Shown here: piece after piece, positions 16,216 to 24,766 of the stretch
Layout of the letters: the number at the start of each line of letters is the position of its first letter
Position numbering within the stretch: the stretch's first letter is position 1
DNA from: Bradyrhizobium sp. 139
Lineage (GTDB): Bacteria; Pseudomonadota; Alphaproteobacteria; Rhizobiales; Xanthobacteraceae
Length of the DNA stretch: 35,273 bases
Reading direction: 5' to 3'
Assembly: GCF_023074175.1 (NCBI RefSeq)
Contig: NZ_JADPKS010000089.1
Location: 1 to 35,273 of the forward strand
The notes under the pieces: model-generated
What the model saw: only the letters and a program-made list of their open reading frames with translations
Database searches by the model: none
What the model was told of the DNA's origin: nothing
Translations under genes and position numbers: made by a program

Positions 16216-17838
16216 CTACGACCGCAACCCCGGCGCTTCCTGCCCCGTGCGCGCGACGTATTCGGTGTAGCCGCCGCCAAACTGGTGGATGCCCTCCGGC
16301 GTCAGCTCCAGCACGCGGTTCGACAGGACGCTGAGAAAATGCCGGTCGTGGGACACGAACAGCATGGTGCCCTCGAAATCCGCCAGCGCCGTAATCAGCA
16401 TCTCCTTGGTGGCGAGGTCGAGATGGTTGGTCGGCTCGTCCAGCACCAGGAAGTTCGGCGGGTCGAACAGCATCTTGGCCATCACGAGGCGCGCCTTCTC
16501 GCCGCCCGAGAGCACGCGGCAGCGCTTCTCGACATCGTCGCCGGAGAAGCCGAAGCAGCCTGCGAGCGCGCGCAGGGAGCCCTGCCCCGCGGTCGGAAAC
16601 GCGTATTCGAGTGACTGAAACACCGTCTGCTCGCCGTCGAGCAGATCCATGGCGTGCTGGGCGAAATAGCCCATCTTGACGCTGCCGCCGACCGCCACCG
16701 TGCCCTCGTCCGGCTCGCTCGCACCGGCGATGAGCTTGAGCAGCGTCGATTTGCCGGCGCCGTTCACACCCATCACGCACCAGCGCTCGCGGCGGCGGAT
16801 CATGAAGTCGAGGCCGTCATAGATCCGTTTGCTGCCGTAGCCCTTGAACACCTTCTTCAGGGCAACGACGTCCTCGCCCGAGCGCGGCGCCGGTGGAAAA
16901 TCGAACGCAACGCTCTGACGGCGGCGCGGCGGCTCGACCCGCTCGATCTTGTCGAGCTTCTTGACCCGGCTCTGCACCTGCGCTGCATGAGAGGCGCGCG
17001 CCTTGAAGCGCTCGATGAACTTGATCTCCTTGGCGAGCATGGCCTGCTGGCGTTCGAACTGCGCCTGCTGCTGCTTCTCGTTCAGCGCGCGCTGCTGCTC
17101 GTAGAATTCGTAATCGCCGGCATAGGTCGTGAGCGAGCCGGAATCGATCTCGACCACTTTCGAAATCACGCGGTTGATGAACTCGCGGTCATGCGAAGTC
17201 ATCAACAGCGTGCCTTCGTAGTCGTGCAGGAATTTTTCCAGCCAGATCAGGCTTTCGAGATCGAGATGGTTGCTCGGCTCGTCGAGCAGCATGACGTCGG
17301 GACGCATCAGCAGGATGCGCGCCAGCGCCACGCGCATCTTCCAGCCGCCGGAGAGCTTACCGACGTCGCCGTCCATCATCTCCTGGCTGAAGCCGAGACC
17401 GGACAGCGCCTCGCGCGCCCTCCCGTCCAGCGCATAGCCGTCGAGCTCCTCGAAACGATGCTGCACCTCGCCATAGCGCGCGATGATCTCGTCCATCGCG
17501 TCGGCCTTGTCCGGATCGGCCATCGCCATCTCGAGTTCGCGCAGCTCGGCTGCAACTTCGCTCACGGGACCCGCGCCATCCATGACCTCGGCCACGGCGC
17601 TGCGTCCGGACATCTCGCCGACGTCCTGGTTGAAATAACCGATGGTGATGCCGCGATCGGTGGAGACCTGCCCTTCATCGGGCAGTTCCTCACCGGCGAT
17701 CATCCGGAACAGTGTGGTCTTGCCGGCGCCGTTCGGGCCGACGAGGCCGATCTTCTCGCCCTTGTTGAGGGCGGCGGAAGCTTCGATGAACAGGATCTGG
17801 TGGCCGGCTTGCTTGCTGACGTTGTCGAGGCGGATCAT
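16216..17838 (-). CDS. ABC-F family ATPase
   Basis: 540 residues with two ATP-binding cassettes and no membrane segment. Cassette 1: Walker A GPNGAGKTT at 34-42, signature LSGGW near 160, Walker B LLDEPSNHLD near 181. The charged linker typical of ABC-F proteins follows, rich in Gln/Glu/Lys (ALNEKQQQAQFERQQ). Cassette 2: Walker A GVNGAGKST near 356, LSGGEK near 442, LVLDEPTNHLD near 463. ABC-F proteins act on the ribosome, easing stalled translation or protecting from antibiotics; the form here resembles the YbiT/EttA-like housekeeping branch, not a known resistance factor (inference). MIRLDNVSKQ is the conserved beginning; an ATG at 17883 in frame would add 15 residues. Confidence 0.92.
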   Translation of the reverse strand: MIRLDNVSKQAGHQILFIEASAALNKGEKIGLVGPNGAGKTTLFRMIAGEELPDEGQVSTDRGITIGYFNQDVGEMSGRSAVAEVMDGAGPVSEVAAELRELEMAMADPDKADAMDEIIARYGEVQHRFEELDGYALDGRAREALSGLGFSQEMMDGDVGKLSGGWKMRVALARILLMRPDVMLLDEPSNHLDLESLIWLEKFLHDYEGTLLMTSHDREFINRVISKVVEIDSGSLTTYAGDYEFYEQQRALNEKQQQAQFERQQAMLAKEIKFIERFKARASHAAQVQSRVKKLDKIERVEPPRRRQSVAFDFPPAPRSGEDVVALKKVFKGYGSKRIYDGLDFMIRRRERWCVMGVNGAGKSTLLKLIAGASEPDEGTVAVGGSVKMGYFAQHAMDLLDGEQTVFQSLEYAFPTAGQGSLRALAGCFGFSGDDVEKRCRVLSGGEKARLVMAKMLFDPPNFLVLDEPTNHLDLATKEMLITALADFEGTMLFVSHDRHFLSVLSNRVLELTPEGIHQFGGGYTEYVARTGQEAPGLRS

Positions 17839-18105
17839 GAGGTCTTTTTGGGGGGATTGTTGCGTTGCAGCGTCATAGGCCATATGGGCCGGAAGGGAAA
17901 GCCCGGCGGGGCCCGGGTTCTGCGCCCGCCAGCTGCCATTCCGATCGATTTACCCCGCAGATCAGGGCTTGTAGACCCCGACGATCCCGCATCATTGCCA
18001 TCTCCTCACGGTTTGGGAGCGGACATGATCGGCTCGCTTTAGCGAGTCGGCTAAGGGCCCCAGAAGCGGTCATTTCGATCACATCGTCCGCTCAGCGCGG
18101 GAAGC

Positions 18106-19665
18106 TTATTCGGGCAACCCCGCTTTTCGAAGACCCTCAATGAACAGCTTTGAGCTTCTGGGGACCCGGGCAATATGCGCCGATATTGTAAAGGCGGGAT
18201 CGATCTCCAGCACATGCGTCGCCGCCGCGTGCGCTTCAGCGTCGCGCCCGAGATGGGCGAAGGCGGAAGCGAGGCCGCGGCAAGCTGGCATAAAGGAGGG
18301 ATTCTGACGAAGGGCTTTCTTCAATGCGCCGATTGCCTCGTCAAAGCGGTGAAGCCCCATAAGGGCATGCGCAATGCCAAGAAACGTCATGTGTAGCAGC
18401 GGGTCTACCGGGCTCATGCGAATGGCACGTTCAAAGCTTCGGATCGCTTCCTCCGGCAGCCCCGCCATTACGTAGACCCAGCCTCTGTTGTTCCAAGTGC
18501 GCCAGGAATTTGGGTTGAGCGCGACCGCCCGGTCAGCCATTTCGATGTCGGCTTCACTATCACCGACCATGCCCGCCGAGATTACAGCAATCCTTGACAA
18601 CGTGTCGGGATCACCATCATCGAGACACAATGCCAAGCGAGCGAGCCGAACCGCTTCCTCGCAGTCGAACTGGGGATCGTTGGCGTAGCCTAAAGCAACG
18701 TTGCTCGCATGACAGTCACCCGCCAGAGCCGCTGCAGAGCCGAACCTCGGGTCTAGCTCCAAAGCGCGATGAGCCAGCCTGATCGCCTCGGTCAAACTTT
18801 CGCGGGTCGTCAGGTAATACTGTTGCATGGATCGGAGAAAAAAGTCATAGGCAGTGAGGTTCTCTGGTCGCCGCCGTGTCGCCACTTCAATTTCTGTTTG
18901 AAGCATCTTTGGCTGAATAGCCGAGACGACGGCGATGCTAACTTCGTCTTGAAGAGCGAAAACGTCGGTCAGGTCACGCTCAAACCTGTCCGCCCATAGA
19001 TGCGCACCTGTCACCGCATCAATCAACTGCCCTGTGATTCGAACTTTCCCCGACGCCTTCCGCACAGATCCCTTGAGGATATAGCGCACGCCGAGCCTGC
19101 GCCCGACTTCCTTGATATCGAAGGCTTTGGCCTTGAAGGTGAAACTCGAGTGACGTGCGATAACGAACAGAGACTTAAACCGCGATAGCGCCGTGATGAT
19201 TTCTTCCACCATGCCCTCGGCAAAGTATTCCTGCTCGGGATCGCCGCTCATGTTCTCAAACGGCAGCACGGCGATGGAGGGTTTGTCGGGGAACGCAAGG
19301 TCGGGTTTTTGAAGTTCTGCTTGATTGTCGGCAATTGCTGCGCCTGCCAATTCCTGCGCTTCCCGGACTGCTCCGACGAAACGGAAGCCCTTGCGCGGTA
19401 GTGTTTTGATAAAGCGCTGTTCCTCGCCGGAATCGCCTATTGCAGTCCGGGCGGCATTCAGGCGGGTTGTCAGCGCCGCGTCCGATACGCTACGCCCATC
19501 CCAAATGGCTTTGACGAGGTCGTCCTTGCTGACAACTCGTTCCCTGTTGCGGATCAGGTAATCGATCAGGTCAAATACCTGGGGCGCGACGGAAACGACG
19601 TCTGGCCCGCGATGCAGCTCGCGCCGGTCGGTGTCGAATGCGTACTCCTCGAACAGATAGCGCAA
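18106..19665 (-). CDS. Winged-helix regulator with TolB-like and TPR domains
   Basis: 519 residues. Residues about 1-100 are an OmpR/CadC-type winged-helix DNA-binding domain (DLIDYLIRNRERVVSKDDLV, then TLPRKGFRFVGAV). Residues about 130-240 form the TolB-like domain usual in adenylate-cyclase-associated and CadC-like proteins (PSIAVLPFENMSGDPEQEYF, GVRYILKGSVRK). The remainder is helical with tetratricopeptide repeats, for example NPNSWRTWNNRGWVYVMAGLPEEAIRSF in outline. There is no membrane helix between the domains, unlike CadC, so it is probably a cytoplasmic regulator sensing a bound partner or ligand. Start codon is TTG at 19665, chosen because the family begins MRYLFEEYAFDTDRRELHRG; AAGGGATT lies upstream. 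Confidence 0.87.
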   Translation of the reverse strand: MRYLFEEYAFDTDRRELHRGPDVVSVAPQVFDLIDYLIRNRERVVSKDDLVKAIWDGRSVSDAALTTRLNAARTAIGDSGEEQRFIKTLPRKGFRFVGAVREAQELAGAAIADNQAELQKPDLAFPDKPSIAVLPFENMSGDPEQEYFAEGMVEEIITALSRFKSLFVIARHSSFTFKAKAFDIKEVGRRLGVRYILKGSVRKASGKVRITGQLIDAVTGAHLWADRFERDLTDVFALQDEVSIAVVSAIQPKMLQTEIEVATRRRPENLTAYDFFLRSMQQYYLTTRESLTEAIRLAHRALELDPRFGSAAALAGDCHASNVALGYANDPQFDCEEAVRLARLALCLDDGDPDTLSRIAVISAGMVGDSEADIEMADRAVALNPNSWRTWNNRGWVYVMAGLPEEAIRSFERAIRMSPVDPLLHMTFLGIAHALMGLHRFDEAIGALKKALRQNPSFMPACRGLASAFAHLGRDAEAHAAATHVLEIDPAFTISAHIARVPRSSKLFIEGLRKAGLPE

Positions 19666-19825
19666 CCTGCCAATCCCTTAGGCGGTCTCCGGGCATCGGG
19701 GCCCCAGCAATCTGGAACACAAAAAATAAGCTGCCCGTAAGGAAAATGTAAGCGGCACGTTAAGCGTGCTAGCCGGGGGTCCTGGCACCTTGGCGGAGTA
19801 GAAACAACTCACCCAGGGATGCTGC

Positions 19826-20068
19826 ATGAGCACGATTTACCATATAACGGGCTTAGCTCAGACTACCATATCGCAGCGACGCGATTCCAGCGCCTTCAAG
19901 AATTTTTGGGGCGCGCTTCAAGGATGGCGGAAATGGGAGCGGCTGCGACGCGATCTTTGCAACCTAAGTGATCGGGAGCTAATGGATATCGGGATTACGC
20001 GTGGCGAGATCGACTACGTCTCCTCGAACCGAGATACCGACCCGCAAGGCATCCGATTCACCGGATGA
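19826..20068 (+). CDS. DUF1127 (YjiS-like) protein
   Basis: 80 residues. The C-terminal half holds the DUF1127 motif: WRKWERLRRDLCNLSDRELMDIGITRGEI, an Arg-rich helix followed by LSDRELxDIGITR. Small DUF1127 proteins in alphaproteobacteria have been linked to phosphate, RNA and stress responses, and some bind RNA; the role of this one is unknown. ATG at 19826 with AGGGATGC before it. Divergent from the TPR regulator (160 bases apart). A relic of a GrlR-like gene lies 30 bases after its stop. Confidence 0.85.
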   Translation: MSTIYHITGLAQTTISQRRDSSAFKNFWGALQGWRKWERLRRDLCNLSDRELMDIGITRGEIDYVSSNRDTDPQGIRFTG

Positions 20069-20098
20069 TGTCGATATCAGGCAGCGCAATTACGGTGA

Positions 20099-20209
20099 CA
20101 GTTCGTGTTCGGCGGCCACGAGGTCGGGATCGGCTTTTCCGGGACCTGCACCGCGGTCCGCTTGGTTGAGGGCGAAGCCCTCGCCGGCTATGCTCATTTC
20201 GCGGAGTGA
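20099..20209 (+). pseudogene. Relic of a GrlR-like gene (C-terminal end only)
   Basis: Reading frame 20099-20209 gives FGGHEVGIGFSGTCTA, then a degraded match through EGEALAG before a stop. The same block ends both intact GrlR-like proteins of this window (FGGYEVGIGFSGTCTA in 26617-27324 and FGGHEVGIGFSGTYDA in 29425-30126). A stop codon lies directly upstream in frame and nothing of the first 190 residues is recognisable. This is a 3' fragment left by duplication and decay, in the orientation opposite to the intact copies. Confidence 0.85.
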
Positions 20210-20316
20210 GGATGGGGCCGTACGCGATGAGAACCACAACGAACTAACCGAGGTTTCATCCGACCGACGCCGAGAAATGCAACGGATGTCAACCAACGCA
20301 TTGTAGAAAATAACTG

Positions 20317-20340
20317 AGGGGCCCCGTTGCTGGAGCCCCT
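20317..20340 (-). terminator. Hairpin after the barrel gene
   Basis: Stem of 9 pairs with a 6-base loop. Read on the minus strand it is AGGGGCTCC, AGCAAC, GGGGCCCCT, with one T-G pair, followed by CAGTTATTTTC. It lies 58 bases beyond the stop of the outer-membrane barrel gene and probably ends its transcript. The other strand is followed by a weaker T-rich stretch, so it may work in both directions. Confidence 0.6.
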
Positions 20341-20397
20341 CTTCCGTCTAATTTTAAGCCAACCTTTGAAAGCTTCGTTCTGAAAGCTTTCGTTTGC

Positions 20398-21084
20398 TTA
20401 GAAGTGATAGTTCACACCAGCGCGCACGACGTGCATGTCTGTTTTCTCGCTGATGGAGAAGCCGGCGCCAGGGGGAAGGCCAAATTGATCAAGGTTGAAT
20501 GCGTCCTTGCCCAGGTCAACATACAGGTACTCAGTCTTCAAAGACCAATTCTGTGCAATCATGTATTCGAAGCCACCGCCGGCGGTCCAACCGAGTTTCG
20601 TATTCGTCCCAAGTGGAACACCGCTGGTCGTCGTTGTCTGTCCATAGGCGAGGCCGCCCGTTGCGTAAACGACGAAACGCTCCCACGGCAGGAAACCAAT
20701 GCGTCCGCGAACCGTACCGAAATAATGCACCGTCGTGCCGGCATCGCCGCCAGCAACCGCGCCTAACCCGAGGCTGCTCTTCACGTCCGTGCCCTGAATG
20801 TCAGCTTCGAGGCCATACAAGAACTGGCCGGCCTGCCAGTTGTAACCAAACTGACCACCGCCGAGGAATCCGTTCGACTTGAGGGCCACTACTCCACTCC
20901 CCAAAGGAGACTCAGAAATAATCGCCGATTCACCCCCTCCATATCCGGCGTTCACACCGACATAGAAACCTGTCCAGTTGAAAACCGGAGCGGCATGGGC
21001 CGGCGCCTTGGCGTACAAGTCCGCTGCCGATGATGAGCCAACCATGGTCAGCAAGGCCACCGAGGCCATCAAGATCTTCTTCAT
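20398..21084 (-). CDS. Outer-membrane beta-barrel protein (Omp25/RopB-like)
   Basis: 228 residues. Signal peptide MKKILMASVALLTMVGSSSAA, then the rhizobial opening ADLYAKAP and the barrel start FNWTGFYVGVNAGYGGG. Strand-like segments alternate to the end, VVRAGVNYHF, whose terminal Phe is the signal for assembly into the outer membrane. It has no cysteine. Such 8-strand barrels are abundant surface proteins that stabilise the envelope. The start at 21084 has AGGTGG 8 bases upstream. The frame stays open to 21234, but that part is the conserved spacer shared with the luxR-type copies and is not coding. Divergent from the wrecked luxR-type gene. Confidence 0.92.
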   Translation of the reverse strand: MKKILMASVALLTMVGSSSAADLYAKAPAHAAPVFNWTGFYVGVNAGYGGGESAIISESPLGSGVVALKSNGFLGGGQFGYNWQAGQFLYGLEADIQGTDVKSSLGLGAVAGGDAGTTVHYFGTVRGRIGFLPWERFVVYATGGLAYGQTTTTSGVPLGTNTKLGWTAGGGFEYMIAQNWSLKTEYLYVDLGKDAFNLDQFGLPPGAGFSISEKTDMHVVRAGVNYHF

Positions 21085-21146
21085 TAAAGCCCACCTGTTT
21101 TTTAAGTTATGGGCCACGCTTATAGCTTTCGAGAGCCTCGTGTGAA

Positions 21147-21166
21147 AACCACCTAGAAAGGTGGTT
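21147..21166. promoter_or_regulatory. Perfect 20-bp dyad, candidate operator (copy A)
   Basis: AACCACCTAGAAAGGTGGTT: 8-base arms, 4-base centre, perfect symmetry. It sits 63 bases upstream of the barrel gene start and 57 bases before the relic luxR-type start, so between divergent genes. LuxR-family proteins bind 18-20-base dyads of this form. Copy B at 25635-25654 is kept with one base changed. A hairpin in RNA is the alternative reading. Confidence 0.6.
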
Positions 21167-21570
21167 CGCTGTGCTTTATGTATGCCCGCGCAGGTCGGCG
21201 ATCTGCACACTTTGGGAATGACATGCATCTCCACTGATCACATCGATCTGCAAGATCAAGAAGTCTATGCACGCCGGGATTAGCTGGCTGAGTTCTCAGT
21301 CGCCGACGGGGCGGCACTATTTGGACGTCGGCTTCGCCGACAGCTTTCCATGCGCGTTGTGGTCATGACGATTTCAAGATTCGCCTGATCGTGTTTCGCG
21401 ATGCGCAGGGACCCCGCTTCTCGGCGCAGGACGGTCGGCGTCTGGGTTCGCGAGCGCGGGTTGAGATGGTTTCACCGTCAACAACTGATCAGCCACGGTC
21501 TGCTCGTGGTCCTGACACCGCTGAACGAAGTTTATTGCTCGCACTGCGCGACGGGCACGCATGAACAGGC
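21167..21570 (+). pseudogene. Destroyed copy of the luxR-type regulator gene
   Basis: This stretch follows the intact gene at 25747-26544 and its leader base by base but is broken in at least four ways. A 2-base deletion after MHL gives an immediate stop. A TAG replaces a codon a little further on. About 310 bases are missing internally, joining the counterpart of about 25840 to that of about 26150 near 21315. The match ends at about 21560, before the helix-turn-helix. The second half can be read in pieces as YLDVGFADS, IVFRDAQGPRFSAQDGRR and QLISHGLLV. The leader before the start (21167-21222) is also conserved. No product is expected. Confidence 0.88.
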
Positions 21571-21700
21571 CGCGCGCGGGTCGAGGCCTGCGTAAAGACG
21601 GGGGCCGCTTGCCCCGCGCCGTGACGACATCGAAGCATTACGCAAAAGCGCGTTGATCGCCGCTGCTTCATTCGCGATCTCAGCGGCGCGTCACGTGGTC

Positions 21701-24700
21701 TTAATTCGCAAGCGCGGTCCGTCCCGCGAACGGAGTCCAATCGAACTTGTAGTTCACGCCGAGCGTCATCACGTGATAGCGCTGCTTGATCGTCTCCGAC
21801 TGCACCGCTGCGAGCGGCGCCGGCGCATTGGCGAACGTAGCCGTGGTGGTGCCGAGGTCGATATATTTGTAATCGCCAACCACCGACCAGTGCGCATCGA
21901 GCGCATGTTCGATGCCCGCCCCCGCGGTCCAGCCCCAGGCGGTCGTGTCGCTGTTGAGGATCCCGCCGGTGAAGCCGAGTCCCAAGGTGTTGAACACGGG
22001 GTTGGCGTTGAGCATGAAGTTGGTGTGACCCAGCGCCGCGCCGGTCTTGACGTAATAGAGCGTGCTGTCGGCCGCGTAACCGACGCGGCCCGTGAAGGTT
22101 GCGAGCCGGTCCAACCTCGAGCCGCAGTCCATCGCTGCGGCCGCGGGATCGGGGAAGCCCGCGAAACAGGTGTAGGTGCCCTCGATCTGCGACCATGAGC
22201 CGGCGGCTTCGAGCCCGAAGACCGCGCGCCCGCGCTGATAGTTGACGCCGACCTGCGCGCCGGCGACCGCGCCGCCCGCGCGCACCCGATCGCCGAAGCC
22301 GAACCACGGATACGGGTCGGCAAAATCGCTGTAGCCCGTGCCGCCGCCGAGATGTCCGCCGACATAGACGCCGGTCCAGTCCCGCGGCGCTGCCGGCGCC
22401 TTGGTGTACGGCGAGGTCGACGTCTCGGCGCGAGCGTCCCCGCCGAACCGGTACGAGGTCTGCACAAAGCCGCCCCAACGCTCGGTATAGAATTTTTCGG
22501 GCTGAATGCCCGGGACACCGGCAGTTTGCGTGTAGGCGCTGCTGGTTCCGAGATACATGTAACGGCCGCCTACGCCGACGCTCAAGCGATCGGTCATCGC
22601 GTAGGAGACGATCGCCTCGATCTGCGTGCCCCAGCCGTGGCCTTGTTCCGGACCCGGGTTGATATCGGGCCTGAGCCAATGATTGTCCTCCCCCTGGAAA
22701 TTGACGTACGGGAGATAGGCGGCATCGATCTCGAGCTTCCAGCGGTCGCCGAGCGGGACGCGCGTATTCAAACCGACCGCGACGCCGCGCCAGATTTCAG
22801 TTTCGCTGAGGCCGGCAAGTGACGTGGCCGGTGCAATCGCCGGCACGCAGGCGTCGTACAGCCCGATCTGGACGCAGTCGAGCGTCGGGCCGCTCTCGTA
22901 GAATGAGCGATAGCCCACATAGGGACCGAGCTCTCCGCCCGGCCCTTTGATGACATTATATCCCACATCGAACCCTCCATAGCGGAGGTGGCCGTCGCGC
23001 TGTTGCTGAACCGTGTTCGAGTACGGCGTCAGGCTCGGCGGAAAATCCTCGTCATACATCTGTCCGCCGACGAAGTTGCCGAGCCCGAAATTGCCTTTCG
23101 CGAACATGCCGTTGCGATGATCGAGCCGTGCGAAGAGCTCAGCCGCGTAGGCGGTCATGCCCGTATAGGTGAGACGCGATTGCAGGTCGTCCAGGCTCGG
23201 GGTATCGCCGAAGTCCTGGGCCTTGCGGCCACTGCTCACGACGGCGCGCGCGCCCGCCTCGATGGTCCAGTCGGAGAACAGCTGCGGCGCCTTGACGTAC
23301 GATACTGACGGCGCGGCCGACGCGTAGGCCGCGGCCGACGGATCGGTGCCGAGCTTGTAGTTCACGCCCATTTTCACCGTGTGCAGGTCCTGCATCAGCT
23401 GCACGTTCGAGGCGTTGCCGAACTGGTCCGTGAAGGTGAAGGTCTTGCTGCCGAAATTCGCATAATCGTATTCGACCTTGGCGGACCAGGCCGGCGAGAA
23501 GGCGTATTCGAGCCCGGTGCCGACCGTGTAGCCCCAGCGGGTAACATCGGCCTTGAAACGATTGTCCGGAGGGAGGAAGACGGGGAGGTTAATCAACGAA
23601 GTGACGGCCTCGTGCGCCTCGTGGGCCCAGGCGGCGCCCGCTTTGCCGTAGATGAGCAAATTGCCGTAGGTCGTGCCAAGGCGTCCGGTCAACGCGCCCA
23701 GCGCGTCGATGCGGGTATGACAGTTGAAGGCTAGGAGCCCCGTGCCCACTGCGCATTTGGCGTTGCTGTCGAAGTCCGCCCAGCTGGCTTCGCCCTCGAT
23801 GCCCATCACCCAGCGGCCGAACTGCCAGTTGTAGCCGGCCTGGACGCCGAAGATCATGCCGCCTGTCTCTCCGGTGCCGGGAAACATGAGATCGCCAAAC
23901 GCGTTGAACAGGCCGTCAGCGCGCTCCCAGTCGGTGCGTCCCCAGCCGCCGCCGCCATGGCCGCCGACATAGAAACCGGTCCAGTTGCGGTTGCCGGTCG
24001 GCGCAGCCGCAAACACCGGGCCGGCCCCGGCGCCGAACGACGGGATGCCCTCGCCGAGATGGTAATTCAGCCCAAGCTTGACGAGCTGCGCGTCGCTCCC
24101 CACCACGACGTTCGACTGATTGCCGAACTGGTCCGTCAGGGTCGTGGTCTTGTCGCCGAAGTGGAGATAGTCGTACTCGATCCTGGCGGACAGCTCACGC
24201 GAGAAGGCGTATTCGAGCCCAAGGCCGGCGGTCCAGCCAAGGCGCGTCGCGTTGCCGTAAAACTGATTGACGTTTCCGAAGGTCGGGTACGGCATCGTCG
24301 CAAACTGCTCGCGCGCCCAGCCAAAACCGCCCTTGCCGTACAGCAGGAACTCATCGACCGTGAAGCCAAGCCGCGCCGTCGCAGTGCCGAGAGCATTGGT
24401 GCGGGTGCGGCAGATCCAAACGGTGTTGCCGCATTCGGCGATGCCTTGCAGGTCCGCAAAGCTCGCATCCGCCTCAACGCCGAGCACCCAGCGGCCAATT
24501 TGTTTGTTATAGCCGATCTGGGCGCCCCCGATGGTCCCGGCGCTCGAAGCTTCGCCGAAGAACGGAGTGAAAGGCGCGAGCACGCCGCTGCCGCTGCGCC
24601 AGGCATCGTAGCCCCACCCGCTGCCGAGATGCGTGCCTACATACAGGCCGGTCCAGGAAGCGACCGGCGGCGGCGGACCAACCGAAAGATCGGCGGAATG

Positions 24701-24766
24701 CGCGGCAGAAACGCCTGATGCAAGCGCGACAAATGAGACCGTCGCGTAAAAAACTCGGCGTCTCAT
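21701..24766 (-). CDS. Outer-membrane protein of four fused beta-barrel domains
   Basis: 1021 residues with signal peptide MRRRVFYATVSFVALASG ending near AHSA. Domain 1 (about 37-250) opens WTGLYVGTHLGSGWG and closes LVKLGLNYHL. Domain 2 (about 261-478) opens WTGFYVGGHGGGGWG and closes VKMGVNYKL. Domain 3 (about 497-780) is a different barrel, opening SDWTIEAGARAVVSSG, with KGNFGLGNFVGGQMYDEDF, and closes QTSYRF. Domain 4 (about 794-1008) opens WTGVYVGGHLGGG and closes VMTLGVNYKF, with 13 further residues. Domains are joined by Ala/Pro-rich linkers. There are exactly eight cysteines, one pair per domain in an equivalent loop (6-13 residues between), so four surface disulfides are likely. Usual proteins of this type carry a single barrel. 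The ATG at 24766 overlaps the stop of the preceding gene (ATGA), with GGGGAA upstream. Confidence 0.88.
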   Translation of the reverse strand: MRRRVFYATVSFVALASGVSAAHSADLSVGPPPPVASWTGLYVGTHLGSGWGYDAWRSGSGVLAPFTPFFGEASSAGTIGGAQIGYNKQIGRWVLGVEADASFADLQGIAECGNTVWICRTRTNALGTATARLGFTVDEFLLYGKGGFGWAREQFATMPYPTFGNVNQFYGNATRLGWTAGLGLEYAFSRELSARIEYDYLHFGDKTTTLTDQFGNQSNVVVGSDAQLVKLGLNYHLGEGIPSFGAGAGPVFAAAPTGNRNWTGFYVGGHGGGGWGRTDWERADGLFNAFGDLMFPGTGETGGMIFGVQAGYNWQFGRWVMGIEGEASWADFDSNAKCAVGTGLLAFNCHTRIDALGALTGRLGTTYGNLLIYGKAGAAWAHEAHEAVTSLINLPVFLPPDNRFKADVTRWGYTVGTGLEYAFSPAWSAKVEYDYANFGSKTFTFTDQFGNASNVQLMQDLHTVKMGVNYKLGTDPSAAAYASAAPSVSYVKAPQLFSDWTIEAGARAVVSSGRKAQDFGDTPSLDDLQSRLTYTGMTAYAAELFARLDHRNGMFAKGNFGLGNFVGGQMYDEDFPPSLTPYSNTVQQQRDGHLRYGGFDVGYNVIKGPGGELGPYVGYRSFYESGPTLDCVQIGLYDACVPAIAPATSLAGLSETEIWRGVAVGLNTRVPLGDRWKLEIDAAYLPYVNFQGEDNHWLRPDINPGPEQGHGWGTQIEAIVSYAMTDRLSVGVGGRYMYLGTSSAYTQTAGVPGIQPEKFYTERWGGFVQTSYRFGGDARAETSTSPYTKAPAAPRDWTGVYVGGHLGGGTGYSDFADPYPWFGFGDRVRAGGAVAGAQVGVNYQRGRAVFGLEAAGSWSQIEGTYTCFAGFPDPAAAAMDCGSRLDRLATFTGRVGYAADSTLYYVKTGAALGHTNFMLNANPVFNTLGLGFTGGILNSDTTAWGWTAGAGIEHALDAHWSVVGDYKYIDLGTTTATFANAPAPLAAVQSETIKQRYHVMTLGVNYKFDWTPFAGRTALAN

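Noticed and set aside
16654..18042. 462-codon open frame on the plus strand
   Set aside because: Antisense to the ABC-F gene, whose motifs are complete in the other strand; the translation is His/Ala/Leu-rich with no domain.
21085..21234. N-terminal extension of the single-barrel protein
   Set aside because: It reads the duplicated spacer and dyad; the signal peptide begins at 21084.
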